A stretch of DNA of 43,563 nt from Gemmatimonadota bacterium (GCA_003222085.1 QHUK01000060.1:1-43563), one strand, 5' to 3'. Positions 16,176-26,039 are shown, counted from the first letter of the stretch. The notes: generated by a model not told the origin, from the letters alone. Numbers and translations are program-made.

Positions 16176-19100
16176 ATGACGAACGGAGGCGTAGTATTGT
16201 CAGGCAATCCCTCCTCCTTCCGGCAGGACAGTGTGCCCGACGTCGGTAGCTTGATCCAACACGGACTCGGTAGAACCTACGAGCTCGAGCGCGAAGTGGG
16301 ACGAGGCGGCATGGCGACCGTGTTCCTCGCGCACGACATCAAGCACGACCGCTCCGTCGCCCTCAAGGTCCTCCACCCCGACGTGGCCGCCGCGCTCGGC
16401 GCCGAACGGTTCCTGCGCGAGATCCGCATCACCGCGCACCTGCAGCATCCCCACATCCTGACCCTCATCGACTCGGGCGAAATCCCCCGCCCCGATGGGA
16501 CCGGCCCCGGCTTGCTGTATTACGTGATGCCGTATGTCGAGGGGGAGACGCTGCGACAGCGCTTGACCCGCGAGGGCAAGCTGTCGCCCGCGGACACGGC
16601 TCGGATCCTTCAGCACGTGCTGGACGCGCTCACACATGCGCACCGTCTCGGAATCGTCCACCGTGACATCAAGCCAGAAAACATCATGGTCAGCGGGCGG
16701 CACGCCCTGGTCATGGATTTCGGCGTGGCCAAGGCGGCGAGCGCCGCGGTGGCCAGCGACACCGTCTCCCGCGGCACACTCACGGCGCTCGGGCTCGCCA
16801 TCGGCACGCCGGCCTACATGGCGCCGGAGCAGGCGACGGGCCAGGTCGACGTGGATGCACGAGCCGACCTGTACGCCGTCGGTGTGATCGCTTACGAGAT
16901 GCTCAGCGGGCAGCCACCGTTCACCGGCACGACACCGCAGGCCATCCTCGCGGCGCACGTGACCCAAACGCCGCCGCCGATCGCGGCGCTGCGGCCGGGG
17001 GTCGCCGCTCCCTTCGCGATGGCGATCATGCGCTGCCTCGAGAAGGAGCCGGCCGCGCGGTGGCAAACGGCCGAAGAGTTGCTGGAGCACGTCGAGGGCT
17101 TCGCGACACCGGGAGGTGGCGTGGCCGCAGCAGGCGTCGAGGGTGCAGGAGCAGCGCACCGTCGCACGCGCCTCGCGGCCGCGATCATCGCGGCGCTGAT
17201 CCTCGGCGCGGGACTCTGGTTTGGTCCGGGGCGGCAGATGGGCCAACGGCGCTGGGCGCGGGAGCAGGGGATCCCCCAACTCCTGGCGCTCGCCGACCGG
17301 GGCCAGTGGGACTCGGCGTACGCGTTGGCGCGGCGCGTCGAGGCGGCGAACCCCCGCGACTCCCTCTTCCGGGCGCTACGGCCCAAGTTCGCGCGACGCG
17401 TGAACCTGCACACCAATCCTGCGGGCGCCGCGGTGTGGCGAAAGGAGTATGCCGCACCCGACTCCGCCTGGGTGCTGCTCGGGAAGACGCCGCTCGACAG
17501 CGTGCTGCTGTCGCTGAGCGGAGCTGGAGGGCTGTACCTGAACGCGAACCGGCTACGGATCGAGCTGCCGGGCTATCGGACGCTCGATCTGGTCGGCATC
17601 CCGTTCCGCGATTCGGTGATCACGCTCGACCGGGACAGCGCGCTGCCGCCGGAGATGGTCCGTATCGCGGGCGGCGCGCTTGACGTGTTTTTCCCCGGCT
17701 TCGAACACATCAAGCCGATCGCGCTGCACGACTACCTGATGGACCGGTTCGAGGTGACGAACGGCGAGTTCAAGCGCTTCGTGGACAGCGGCGGGTACCG
17801 GCGGCGGGAGCTATGGGACTACCCCTTCGTGATGGATGGTCGCGTCATCCCGTGGCAGGAGGCGATGACCCGGATGACCGACCGGACCGGTCGGACCGGA
17901 CCATCCACGTGGGAAGCCGGCGAGTACCCCGCCGGGCAGGAGAACCATCCGGTCGCGGGGGTCAGCTGGTACGAGGCCGCGGCGTTCGCCAAGTTCTCCG
18001 GCAAGTCGCTGCCGACCGTCGCGCACTGGAATCACGCCGCCACAGTGTACAACAGCGCCTGGATCGTCCCCGCGAGCAACTACTCCGGCCACGGAACCGT
18101 CCCCGTCGGCAGCACGCGCGGGATCAGCGCCTATGGGACCTACGACATGGCCGGCAATGTCCGCGAGTGGTGTCTCAATGCCGGCGGGAACGAGCGCTTC
18201 ATCCTGGGCGGCGGCTGGAACGACGAGCCGTACTCGTTCAACGATGTCTATACCCAAGCGCCGTTCGACCGATCGTCCACTAACGGCATCCGCCTGGTCA
18301 AGTATCTCGCCACAGAGCGAAACCTCGCTTCGGCGGGGGGACCGTTACAGCGCACGTGGCGCGACTTTCTCAAGACGCGGCCGGTGACGGACGCCGTGTT
18401 CGCCGCCTACCGCCAGATGTACGAGTACGACCGGACCCCCCTTGCCGCGAACGTGGTGGAGAGCTTGGACGAGGGAGACTGGACCCGCGAGCTGGTCCGC
18501 ATGAACGCCGCTTACGCGGGCGACAGCCTGCTCGTCTATCTCTATCTGCCGAAGCGCGGAGTGAAGCCCTATCCGGCAGTCGTTTACTTCCCGGGCTCGA
18601 GTGCCATCCGTGACGCGCCACAGAACCTGCAGGTGCGGGCCATCGATTTCATCATCAAGAGTGGCCGCGCGGTGCTGTATCCGGTGTACAAGGGCACCTA
18701 CCAGCGGAGCGATTCACTCAACACCGACGTCCAGGACACTTCGAACTTCTACCGCGACCACGTGGTCATGTGGGCGAAGGACCTCCGCCGAGGGGTCGAC
18801 TACCTGGAGACCCGTCCCGAGGTCGGCACGGCGCGGCTGGCGTACTACGGTCTGAGCTGGGGCGGCGCGATGGGAGGGCTGATCCCGGCGGTGGAGCCGC
18901 GCATCAGGGTCAGCGCGCTCTATGTCGCCGGCCTCGATTTCGAGCCGGCCCGCCCGGAGGTGGAGCCGATCAATTTCCTTCCGCGGATCCGGATCCCCAC
19001 GTTGATGATCAACGGGCGGTATGACTTCTTCTTCCCGCTCGAGAGTTCGCAGATCCCGATGTTCCGCCTGCTGGGCACTCCGCCCGGCCAGAAGCGCTAT

Positions 19101-19193
19101 GTGGTGGAGGAGGGCAGCCATTTCGTTCCGCGCACCCGGCTGATTCAGGAAGTCCTGACCTGGCTGGACAAGTACCAGCCATTGTCGAAGTAG
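16176..19193 (+). CDS. Ser/Thr kinase - PEGA - FGE-like - alpha/beta hydrolase fusion
   Basis: This 1005-residue multidomain membrane protein has a kinase domain (35-305) with Lys64, HRDIKPEN (Asp164), DFG 181-183 and APE 216-218. A membrane segment spans about 333-350. Residues 408-485 resemble a PEGA domain (LHTNPAGAAVW...LPGYRTL). Residues 490-710 are an FGE-sulfatase/SUMF1-like fold (DRFEVTNGEFKRF, GVSWYEAAAFAKFSGKSLPT, DMAGNVREW). The usual copper-binding cysteines of active FGE are absent after GGGWND. Residues 755-1003 are an alpha/beta hydrolase with GLSWG (Ser894), Asp950 and His982. A TTG at 16197 with GGAGG 7 nt upstream is an equally good start and would shorten it by 7 residues. 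Confidence 0.92.
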   Translation: MTNGGVVLSGNPSSFRQDSVPDVGSLIQHGLGRTYELEREVGRGGMATVFLAHDIKHDRSVALKVLHPDVAAALGAERFLREIRITAHLQHPHILTLIDSGEIPRPDGTGPGLLYYVMPYVEGETLRQRLTREGKLSPADTARILQHVLDALTHAHRLGIVHRDIKPENIMVSGRHALVMDFGVAKAASAAVASDTVSRGTLTALGLAIGTPAYMAPEQATGQVDVDARADLYAVGVIAYEMLSGQPPFTGTTPQAILAAHVTQTPPPIAALRPGVAAPFAMAIMRCLEKEPAARWQTAEELLEHVEGFATPGGGVAAAGVEGAGAAHRRTRLAAAIIAALILGAGLWFGPGRQMGQRRWAREQGIPQLLALADRGQWDSAYALARRVEAANPRDSLFRALRPKFARRVNLHTNPAGAAVWRKEYAAPDSAWVLLGKTPLDSVLLSLSGAGGLYLNANRLRIELPGYRTLDLVGIPFRDSVITLDRDSALPPEMVRIAGGALDVFFPGFEHIKPIALHDYLMDRFEVTNGEFKRFVDSGGYRRRELWDYPFVMDGRVIPWQEAMTRMTDRTGRTGPSTWEAGEYPAGQENHPVAGVSWYEAAAFAKFSGKSLPTVAHWNHAATVYNSAWIVPASNYSGHGTVPVGSTRGISAYGTYDMAGNVREWCLNAGGNERFILGGGWNDEPYSFNDVYTQAPFDRSSTNGIRLVKYLATERNLASAGGPLQRTWRDFLKTRPVTDAVFAAYRQMYEYDRTPLAANVVESLDEGDWTRELVRMNAAYAGDSLLVYLYLPKRGVKPYPAVVYFPGSSAIRDAPQNLQVRAIDFIIKSGRAVLYPVYKGTYQRSDSLNTDVQDTSNFYRDHVVMWAKDLRRGVDYLETRPEVGTARLAYYGLSWGGAMGGLIPAVEPRIRVSALYVAGLDFEPARPEVEPINFLPRIRIPTLMINGRYDFFFPLESSQIPMFRLLGTPPGQKRYVVEEGSHFVPRTRLIQEVLTWLDKYQPLSK

Positions 19194-19201
19194 CTCCGAC
19201 G

Positions 19202-19798
19202 CTACCGCGTCGTCACCCCCTCCCTCAGCGCTCGCGCTAGTAAATCGGACACACCGAGCCGCTCCGCCCATGTCGAGAGCTCCCCGCGATCGAGACGGAG
19301 GCCCTGGGTCCGGATGATGCCGATCACGTCTCGCCACTGCCGATCGGAGATTTCGCCGCCGCGCCTGAACCATTCGAGCTTCCGCAGGACTGTGTACTCC
19401 GCGGTGTCCACCCGCAGCTCTGCGCCGGGCTCGGCACCGACGCGCACGGGCCGTCCGCTGGCCACCCGCCGCGCGTCGAACGGATCGGCCCCGACTACGA
19501 AGACGTCGACCTTGACGCCGGTTGCCAGATGAATGGCGTTGAACGAGGCCCCGCGTGCAATCGCCTCGCGGACGGCTTCCTGGTCCGCGTACCACTCCGC
19601 AGCGAGCGCGGCCGTGAGGGGGAGGACATGTGCGGGGCGCAGATCAGCGACGATATCGACGTCGTCCGTGGATCGCGGCTCGCCATGCAACGAGCTGGCA
19701 AAGGAGCCTGCGGTCACATAGGGAACGCCGAGCCGCTGGAGAATGCGGGCCGCCGTGAGGGCGACGCGGAGTGGATCGGGCAGGTCCTCAGGGGCCAT
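19202..19798 (-). CDS. Nucleotidyltransferase-like protein, possible toxin partner
   Basis: This 198-residue protein has a nucleotidyltransferase-type start: VTAGSFASSLHGEPRSTDDV followed by DIVAD, then KVDVFVV as a third acidic strand near residue 90. The GS...TDD-x-D pattern is that of AbiEii/DUF6036-type NTases. The C-terminal half is helical with a basic KLEWFRRGGEISDRQW segment. The ATG at 19798 overlaps the end of the upstream small gene by 11 bp. The pairing suggests a toxin-antitoxin or regulatory module, but no activity can be claimed. Confidence 0.75.
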   Translation of the reverse strand: MAPEDLPDPLRVALTAARILQRLGVPYVTAGSFASSLHGEPRSTDDVDIVADLRPAHVLPLTAALAAEWYADQEAVREAIARGASFNAIHLATGVKVDVFVVGADPFDARRVASGRPVRVGAEPGAELRVDTAEYTVLRKLEWFRRGGEISDRQWRDVIGIIRTQGLRLDRGELSTWAERLGVSDLLARALREGVTTR

Positions 19799-20051
19799 CG
19801 GGTGCCCGCCACCCATAGACGTGCCGCACGGTCTCGGGGCCGAGGCGGAGCACGGCGAGCCGGAGCAACAACTCGGCTTTGTCAGCCGCGGGATGGCGGG
19901 CACGCAGGCCCTCGAGGGCGAGCATGCAGGCGGTGCGCGTGAGCTCCGTGATCCGCTTCGCCTTCTCTGCCGGCGACATGCGGGAATAGCGCTCGAAGCG
20001 GATCGCGTCGACGGCCGGGCTGGTATCGCTGGACGTGGTGGTGCGAGGCAC
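19788..20051 (-). CDS. Small helical protein paired with the nucleotidyltransferase
   Basis: This 87-residue protein has a GTG start and an all-helical pattern, with ELTRTACMLALEGLRARHP and ELLLRLAVLRLGPETVRHVY. It has no DNA-binding motif that I can identify. It overlaps the downstream nucleotidyltransferase start by 11 bp, so the two are translationally coupled. Small proteins of this type next to AbiEii-like NTases recur in soil bacteria as far as I recall, with no proven role. Internal starts (for example at MSPAEKAK) are possible. Confidence 0.65.
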   Translation of the reverse strand: MPRTTTSSDTSPAVDAIRFERYSRMSPAEKAKRITELTRTACMLALEGLRARHPAADKAELLLRLAVLRLGPETVRHVYGWRAPDGP

Positions 20052-20201
20052 AGCCCCAATATGCGACCCGGGCTACACACGGGCCAAGCGGCCGCTCGAA
20101 AGGGACACTCGGCAGGGACGAAAGCCCGCTGATTTAGCTGGGCCCGCTACTGGTGCTCGCTAGGTCAGGTCACCATGCCGCGCCGCACTCAGCGCTAAAC
20201 C

Positions 20202-20227
20202 CACGCCCCCGCGAATGCGGGGGCGTG
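20202..20227. terminator. Perfect 11-bp hairpin, probable terminator
   Basis: CACGCCCCCGC and GCGGGGGCGTG pair perfectly around GAAT. It lies 24 nt past the stop of the gene at 20251-22617 (minus) and upstream of the small gene at 20051. There is no T-tract, so it may act with Rho or only block exonucleases. Confidence 0.5.
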
Positions 20228-20250
20228 ACAAACCTCGGCGACCGAACGTG

Positions 20251-22617
20251 CTAGAATGTGATCAGCACTGGAGCGTTTAGCCCCGTGTTTCCGCCCGCGA
20301 TCGTGGTCATCGGCGTCGCGTTTCCGCTGGCCCCAGCCGCATAAACCGTGATGCTGTTGCCAGGTTCGTTGGCAACGTAGATGTTGCCCGCGCCATCCAG
20401 GGCGATGCCACCCGGGCCGTTCAGTCCGGTGTTGCCGCCCGCGATCGTGGCCGTCGGCGTCGCGTTCCCGCTCGCCCCGGCCGCGTAAACCGTGATGCTG
20501 CCACCGCCGTTGGCAACGTAGATGTTGCCCGCGCCATCCAAGGCGATGCCATTCGGGCCGTTCAGTCCTGTGTTGCCGCCCGCGATCGTGGCCGTCGGCG
20601 TCGCGTTCCCGCTCGCCCCCGCCGCGTAGACTGTGATGCTGTTGGCGAAAAAGTTGGTGACGTAGATGTTGCCCGCGCCATCAAGGGCGATGCCTTCCGG
20701 GAGGTGGTTCAGTCCCGTGTTGCCGCCCGCGATCGTGGCCGTCGGCGTCGCGTTCCCGCTCGCCCCCGCCGCGTAAACCGTGATGCTGCCACCGCCGTTG
20801 GCAACGTAGATGTTGCCCGCGCCATCCAGGGCGATGCCAGCCGGTTCGTTCAGTCCGGTGTTGTCGCCCGCGATCGTGGCCGTCGGCGTCGCGTTCCCGC
20901 TCGCCCCCGCCGCGTAGAGTGTGATGCTGTTGGCGCTAAAGTTGGTGACGCGGGTGTTGCCCGCGCCATCCAGGGCGATGCCAAACGGGAGGCTCAGTCC
21001 CGTGTTGCCGCCCGCGATCGTGGCCGTCGGCGTCGCGTTCCCGCTCGCCCCCGCCGCGTAGGCCGTGATGCTATTGCCGAAAATGTTGGCGACGTAGAGC
21101 AGTTTTCCTGAGCTGACGGTCGCGATGGCCGTGAAGGTCAACGGACTCCCGCTCGCGAGGGCGGCGGCGGTCAGCGTGTTCGGTCCCGGTGTTGCTCCAA
21201 GGACCCATGACGCGTGCGCGCACCCGCTCTCCAGGTCGGTGTTCACCGTCACCGCTTGAAGGCCGCCGACGGTTCCCTCGCCCGTCATGACGGTGAAAGT
21301 TACCGGCTCGTTCCCGAGTGGGCTGGAGACACCATGATGGGTCAGCGTCAGGCACACGGCCGGGTCCGGGGTGACCGTGGTGCCGGCGGGTGCGGAGTTG
21401 CCGTCGGTGCCGTCGACCTTGGTCATCGTCACATGCCGCGCCCAGCCGATGCGACTGAAGCTGTTTGTTCTGCCGCCGGCCCCCAGGTCTACCGCGTGCA
21501 GCGCACCTGGCGTGACCAGACGCCCGATGCCGCGCACGAGGGCATGCCAGCCCGCTCGCGCTACGTCCAGCACCCGGCCCGAAGTGATGGTCCCGATGGG
21601 GGGCGGGGTTGGCCCGAAGCGGGCACAGCTCAGGAAGGTCGCCGGAGCTTCCGCCAGCTCGATCGTCGGCCCAGCCGGCGCTCCCTCTACCTCCACCCGG
21701 CGGTGCAGCTCGAGCGGAGGCCCATTGGCGTTACCGATGAGGTCCGGTGCTTCGAAGCACACGCCGGCAGTGACCAGTTGACTGAAGGGACCGAAGTCGT
21801 GCAGATCCGGATCGGTGCGGAACCGATAGCAGCCTTCGCGCTCCATCAGACCGCTCTGAAGACACGTCGGGTCGTTCGTCCCCGGGCCCACCGGGATGCG
21901 TTCGATGATCAGCACGACCTGGTTGATGCCCGCATCCAGTGCACCTTGGGGAAGCCAATTGTCAGGGAATGATGCGCCGGAGAACCCCGTGTTCGTTGTC
22001 ACGGTCGTCGCAACATTCCCCACTACACGCTCGACGTGATCGGGGTTGGTCGACCCGAACGCCCCGTCCTCGATCCGAACCTTGATCGGCAGCGTCCGGC
22101 CGTTCTGGAACGGGACGACTTCACCCGTCCGCAGGTTCTTCAGCCCTTGGTCGACCGGGTCTACGTCGAGAAAGCCGAGTGCCCTCCCCCTGGGGGCCCC
22201 CCGGACGAGGATGCGATAGAACTTGTTCGGGTCCAGCCGCGTCGGGGACTTCGTGTCCCAGTTAAGAGTGTACCGCTCGTTCGTCGCATCGAGGGCCATC
22301 GGGGCGGGTCCGAACACGAGCACCGGATTGCCGCCGCTCGTCAGGCAGTCGACGGGTGCTCCGCGGCTCGGGTCACCGGTGAGGGTGCAGACTTCCACGA
22401 CGGGGGAGAGGGCCGGATTGAACGTGCCCGCGTGGAAGAGGGCGCTCGGGTCCGGAGCAAGCGGCGGCAGGAAGAAGAAGAAATGGTTGCCGGAGTGCGC
22501 CCCGTCCGAAATCATGTACGCCGGGCCCTGGCTCGCCGGCGGCTGCAGGATCCGCTGGTCTTTACAGCCGACGGTCAGGACCGCAATCGCGGTGACAACG
22601 AGCGCCAAACGCTGCAT
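20251..22617 (-). CDS. Lipoprotein with Ig-like region and six-bladed NHL-type propeller
   Basis: This 788-residue protein has a lipoprotein signal ending LTVGC. Residues 30-400 are a beta-rich region of unknown fold. Residues 400-500 look like an Ig-like (BIG) domain (VTFTVMTGEGTVGG). Residues 506-788 are six repeats of 43-49 residues with YVAN, SITVYAAGASGNATPT, TIAGGNTGL and GIALDGAGN, the pattern of NHL/SMP-30-like beta-propellers. Six such repeats would close one propeller. It should be displayed outside the inner membrane, with binding partner unknown. The start at 22617 has AGGAG upstream. Confidence 0.85.
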   Translation of the reverse strand: MQRLALVVTAIAVLTVGCKDQRILQPPASQGPAYMISDGAHSGNHFFFFLPPLAPDPSALFHAGTFNPALSPVVEVCTLTGDPSRGAPVDCLTSGGNPVLVFGPAPMALDATNERYTLNWDTKSPTRLDPNKFYRILVRGAPRGRALGFLDVDPVDQGLKNLRTGEVVPFQNGRTLPIKVRIEDGAFGSTNPDHVERVVGNVATTVTTNTGFSGASFPDNWLPQGALDAGINQVVLIIERIPVGPGTNDPTCLQSGLMEREGCYRFRTDPDLHDFGPFSQLVTAGVCFEAPDLIGNANGPPLELHRRVEVEGAPAGPTIELAEAPATFLSCARFGPTPPPIGTITSGRVLDVARAGWHALVRGIGRLVTPGALHAVDLGAGGRTNSFSRIGWARHVTMTKVDGTDGNSAPAGTTVTPDPAVCLTLTHHGVSSPLGNEPVTFTVMTGEGTVGGLQAVTVNTDLESGCAHASWVLGATPGPNTLTAAALASGSPLTFTAIATVSSGKLLYVANIFGNSITAYAAGASGNATPTATIAGGNTGLSLPFGIALDGAGNTRVTNFSANSITLYAAGASGNATPTATIAGDNTGLNEPAGIALDGAGNIYVANGGGSITVYAAGASGNATPTATIAGGNTGLNHLPEGIALDGAGNIYVTNFFANSITVYAAGASGNATPTATIAGGNTGLNGPNGIALDGAGNIYVANGGGSITVYAAGASGNATPTATIAGGNTGLNGPGGIALDGAGNIYVANEPGNSITVYAAGASGNATPMTTIAGGNTGLNAPVLITF
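20254..21102 (-). repeat. Six tandem coding repeats of about 141-147 bp
   Basis: Long stretches are identical at the DNA level between units, for example the segment coding for YAAGASGNATPTATIAG. Repeats 3 and 5 share VANGGGSIT, while repeats 2 and 4 share VTNF-x-ANSIT. This suggests that a two-repeat unit was duplicated. Confidence 0.85.
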
Positions 22618-22672
22618 AGGACGGCTCCTGTGTGCGCTGTCTAAGGGTCAGCAACCAAGACTGACACGCGTC

Positions 22673-22704
22673 AAAAAACCGGCCGTGTGGGTGCCCCACT
22701 CAGC
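22673..22704 (-). terminator. Intrinsic terminator after the hybrid histidine kinase
   Basis: On the minus strand, GGC-TGA-GTGGG-GCA-CCCAC-ACG-GCC forms a stem with an internal loop and is followed by GG and TTTTTT. It lies 50 nt past the histidine kinase stop and ahead of the propeller lipoprotein gene, so the two are separate transcription units. Confidence 0.6.
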
Positions 22705-22756
22705 CTCCGCTCCCGTTCACGAATCGCAAGACTGCAGAGTGGAACGTTCGTTAAGA

Positions 22757-25198
22757 CTATGCCTGCTTGGCGTTATCGAGCACCTCGCGCGTCTTGCGCG
22801 CCAGGACGTCCGGAGTGAAGGGCTTCTGGAGAAACGCAACGCCTGGCTCCAGCAAACGGTGCTGGAGCACCGCCTCACCGGTGTAGCCCGACACATAGAG
22901 CACTTTCAGGTCGCTGCGCCTCGCGCAGGCGAGCTGCGCAACCTCGCGGCCGTTCATCCCGGGCATCACCACATCCGTGATCATTAGATGGATCTGGTTC
23001 GGATGCTGGGCGACTATCTCCAACGCCTCCGCACCGTTCCGAGCGGCCAGGACCGTATACCCCCGAGCCTCGAGGACGCGCTTGGTGAGCTTTCGGACCT
23101 CTTCCTGGTCCTCCACGACGAGCACCGTCTCCGATCCGCCTACCGGCGTGGCTGTGCCCGTCGTCGACTCCGGAGCCTCCGGAGTCTCGGCCACTCGCGG
23201 TAGATAGATCTTGAAGGTGGTGCCGTGGCCCAGCTCGCTGTACGCCCAGACGTACCCGCCGCTCTGCTTGACGATACCGTAGACCGTCGCGAGCCCGAGT
23301 CCCGTACCGCGCCCAGGCTCTTTGGTTGTGAAAAAGGGCTCGAACAAGCGCGCCTTGGTCGCGCCATCCATGCCCACGCCCGTGTCGCTGATGGCGAGCA
23401 GCACGTACGGGCCTGGCTGGGTCGGCACATGCGCCGCGACGTAGCGGCGATCGAGCTCGATATCCGCCGTTTCAATCGTGAGACGGCCTCCCTTTGGCAT
23501 GGCGTCCCGGGCATTCACCACCAGATTCACGATCGCTTGCTCGAGCTGGCCCGGATCGGCTCGTACCGCCCCCAGCAGAGCGGCCGGTTTCGTCCGCAGC
23601 TCGATGTCCTCACCGATGAGCCGATGCAGCATCTTCTCCAAGTTGGCGACTAACGCGTTCAGGTCGAGCGCGCGGGGCTCGAGCACTTGCTGGCGGCTGA
23701 AGATCAACAGCTGACGCGTGAGCCCGGCGGCTCGCTTGGCGGCCTTCTCGATTTCCTGGATGTCCAGGCGGGCCCGTGACTCGAGCCCCAGATCCTCCAG
23801 CACCAGTGCGGTCGTGCCGATAATCGCGGTCAGCAAGTTGTTGAAATCGTGCGCGATGCCGCCGGCGAGCCGCCCGACCGCCTCCATCTTCTGCGCCTGG
23901 CGATACTGCACTTCGAGCTGCCGCATCTCCGTGACGTCCGCCGCGAGCGACAACATCCCCGTGACCCGCCCCGCGGCATCATGCAGCGGTGCCACGGACA
24001 GACTGATGTTCACCGACGTCCCGTCTTTCCTGCGTCGGGTGACCTCCACCCCCCGCAGCGCTTCACCCCGCAACACGCGGTCGCGCAAACGCGCGTGGTC
24101 CTCGAGATCCTGGCCGATCGTCGGCAGCGGACGGCCGATGACCTCCTCCGCCGGCCACCCGTAGAGCGCTTCGGCCGCCCGATTCCAGCTCCGGACCGTG
24201 CTCGCCGGGTCGAGCGTGTAGATCGCGAGCGGCGAGCTTTGAATCACGGCCGCGAGATGCTCGTTGGCCTCTCGCAGCGCACGCTCCGCCCGCTCGTGAC
24301 GGGCCGTAGCAGGGCCCAGGGATAATCCGGTGATGGCGAGGATGCCGATGTAGAGCAGGAGCGCGGTATCGGTGCTCGGCACGGTCTGCATGACGAAGGG
24401 ACCGCCGCCCCGCACAGTGTAGCCGACGGCGAGCGTCGCCACGGTCAGGGTCAGAAGCGAGGCGCCCCGCGGGCCGAACCGCAGCGCAGCCACAATCACG
24501 AAGGGAAACAAGAGATAGGGGTACTCGGCCTGCGGGAGGAGCGACGCCGGCAACAGGCCCCCGAAGATCGCCATGGTCGCGACCACGGCGCCGCTCACCA
24601 GGAGAGACAGCTCGAGCGCCGCACGTCGGCCGATGCGCACGCCAGCCGGACCGGCCCAGGTGAGCCGGGTGAGAAAGACCGGCGCCACCACCAATGCGCC
24701 GAGGTAGTCACCCGCCCACCACAGACTCAGGGCGGACCAAACCCCGGCCCCCGATACCACCTGGGCCAGCCACAGGGTCGTGACACCGACGGCGGCACTC
24801 GCCAACGCCCCCACCGGTGCCGCGACGCCGACGAGCGTGCCCACACCGAGGAGATCATCGAGCGCCAGGTGTTGGCCGGCGCGGCTCCGGAGTAGATACG
24901 CGGCGACCATCGCCTCCGTAGCGTTGCCGCAGGCAATGCCCGCCGCGGCGAGGACCGGAATGCTGGTCGTCGCATTGGCCAGAAACGCACCCAACAGGAT
25001 AGCCGGCCAATACCCCGGCCCCAGCAGAACCAGCGCGGCCACGGCGAGGCCCGTGGGCGGCCACACCGGGGAGATGGAGGGCCCGATCGTCGCGTAGCGC
25101 AGGCCGATTTTGGCGACCAGGAAGTACGCGGCGGCCAGCGCCAGCGCGCGCGCCAACCACCGCAGTCCCGTCAACGCTGTCCTGCGGGAATTCGTCAT
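22757..25198 (-). CDS. MASE1-PAS hybrid sensor histidine kinase
   Basis: This is an 813-residue membrane sensor. Residues 12-300 are a MASE1 domain with eight or more hydrophobic segments ([20 protein letters not shown] and [13 protein letters not shown]). A PAS domain spans about 312-428 ([20 protein letters not shown]). HisKA has the phospho-acceptor in [11 protein letters not shown] (His450). HATPase_c spans about 560-670 with [14 protein letters not shown] receiver domain spans 690-813 with Asp742 in [12 protein letters not shown] and Lys in QKPF. The C-terminal REC makes it a hybrid kinase, and the output partner is not in this window. No ribosome binding site is obvious before the ATG. 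Confidence 0.94.
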   Translation of the reverse strand: MTNSRRTALTGLRWLARALALAAAYFLVAKIGLRYATIGPSISPVWPPTGLAVAALVLLGPGYWPAILLGAFLANATTSIPVLAAAGIACGNATEAMVAAYLLRSRAGQHLALDDLLGVGTLVGVAAPVGALASAAVGVTTLWLAQVVSGAGVWSALSLWWAGDYLGALVVAPVFLTRLTWAGPAGVRIGRRAALELSLLVSGAVVATMAIFGGLLPASLLPQAEYPYLLFPFVIVAALRFGPRGASLLTLTVATLAVGYTVRGGGPFVMQTVPSTDTALLLYIGILAITGLSLGPATARHERAERALREANEHLAAVIQSSPLAIYTLDPASTVRSWNRAAEALYGWPAEEVIGRPLPTIGQDLEDHARLRDRVLRGEALRGVEVTRRRKDGTSVNISLSVAPLHDAAGRVTGMLSLAADVTEMRQLEVQYRQAQKMEAVGRLAGGIAHDFNNLLTAIIGTTALVLEDLGLESRARLDIQEIEKAAKRAAGLTRQLLIFSRQQVLEPRALDLNALVANLEKMLHRLIGEDIELRTKPAALLGAVRADPGQLEQAIVNLVVNARDAMPKGGRLTIETADIELDRRYVAAHVPTQPGPYVLLAISDTGVGMDGATKARLFEPFFTTKEPGRGTGLGLATVYGIVKQSGGYVWAYSELGHGTTFKIYLPRVAETPEAPESTTGTATPVGGSETVLVVEDQEEVRKLTKRVLEARGYTVLAARNGAEALEIVAQHPNQIHLMITDVVMPGMNGREVAQLACARRSDLKVLYVSGYTGEAVLQHRLLEPGVAFLQKPFTPDVLARKTREVLDNAKQA

Positions 25199-25400
25199 GG
25201 GGCGAGGGAAAGATTTGTTGCCGCGAGAGCCAGAGCAAGCGCGACGAGCGCGTGGAAGCGGAACGGGGCCCCTGGCTGGGACCCCGCCGGGTTTACGTCG
25301 CCCGGACCGCTCAGCGGACCTCTATGGTGCCCTGCATTGTCTTGCAGCGAGCGGAGTGGAGCAACGTTGAGTAGGAACTCGTATCGCTTGGAAATCCTGC

Positions 25401-26039
25401 TCACGCCACGAGCTCAACCGGATCGCCCACTCCCACCGCGCCGGGGGTCACGACGTAGCAGTTGAGCGCGAGGCGCCCGTCGAACTCCCGGTTGATCCGG
25501 CGGAGCACGTCGACGTCTTGCTCTAGGGAATCGGGGTGGAACGTGGTCATGATGCAGCGCTGCCGCAAATCCTGCACGCCGATGACCACATCGCCGATCT
25601 TGAGCTGCCGGCCCTCCCACGTGCGCTCGGCCAGCCCCTCGACGCCGGCGATCACGATGTTCGGGCGCAGGCGTCGCCGATCGGTGGCGAGCGCCTGGAT
25701 CGCGCCGTCCGTCGCGACGAGGAGCGGGAGCACGTCGAATCGCTCCACCCCGTCGTCGCGCACCAGCCGCGCGCCTGCCCCCACTGCGGCGATGACGTCC
25801 TGCGCGACCTCCGGAGCGCGCCACGGCCGCCCGTCGACCAGCGGCTCCCCGTCCGGGCCCAGGGTCGCGCGGTGGCCGAGCAGCCGCGGTCGCGTGCGCG
25901 CTGTGACGACACGTCCGTGCGCGCCGCGCACGTGTACGACGCGGTCACCCACGATCCCGTCGGCGCGGATCTCCGCCCGGGTCAGGCTCTCGGCCGCCAT
26001 CGACTTCACCGGATAGCGCCACAGCTCAGCGACGTGCAT
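25401..26039 (-). CDS. MOSC domain protein
   Basis: This 212-residue protein has an N-terminal beta-barrel part (MHVAELWRYPVKSM...GIVGDRVVHV) and a C-terminal MOSC domain with the conserved Cys in QRCIMTTFHPDSLEQD. MOSC proteins transfer sulfur or bind the molybdenum cofactor; mARC and YcbX are examples. The ATG at 26039 has GGAGG 4 nt upstream, and an upstream in-frame extension is low-complexity. It follows the AhpD-like gene by 65 bp on the same strand and could be co-transcribed. A molybdenum enzyme is encoded elsewhere in this window (38816-40918), but no link is shown. Confidence 0.88.
   Translation of the reverse strand: MHVAELWRYPVKSMAAESLTRAEIRADGIVGDRVVHVRGAHGRVVTARTRPRLLGHRATLGPDGEPLVDGRPWRAPEVAQDVIAAVGAGARLVRDDGVERFDVLPLLVATDGAIQALATDRRRLRPNIVIAGVEGLAERTWEGRQLKIGDVVIGVQDLRQRCIMTTFHPDSLEQDVDVLRRINREFDGRLALNCYVVTPGAVGVGDPVELVA

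Noticed and set aside
19987..20015. GGAATA followed by GTC at 16-17 nt, like the ECF promoters
   Set aside because: It lies inside a coding gene with wrong spacing by one base and no suitably placed gene start. A second GGAATA at 33515 has no GTC.
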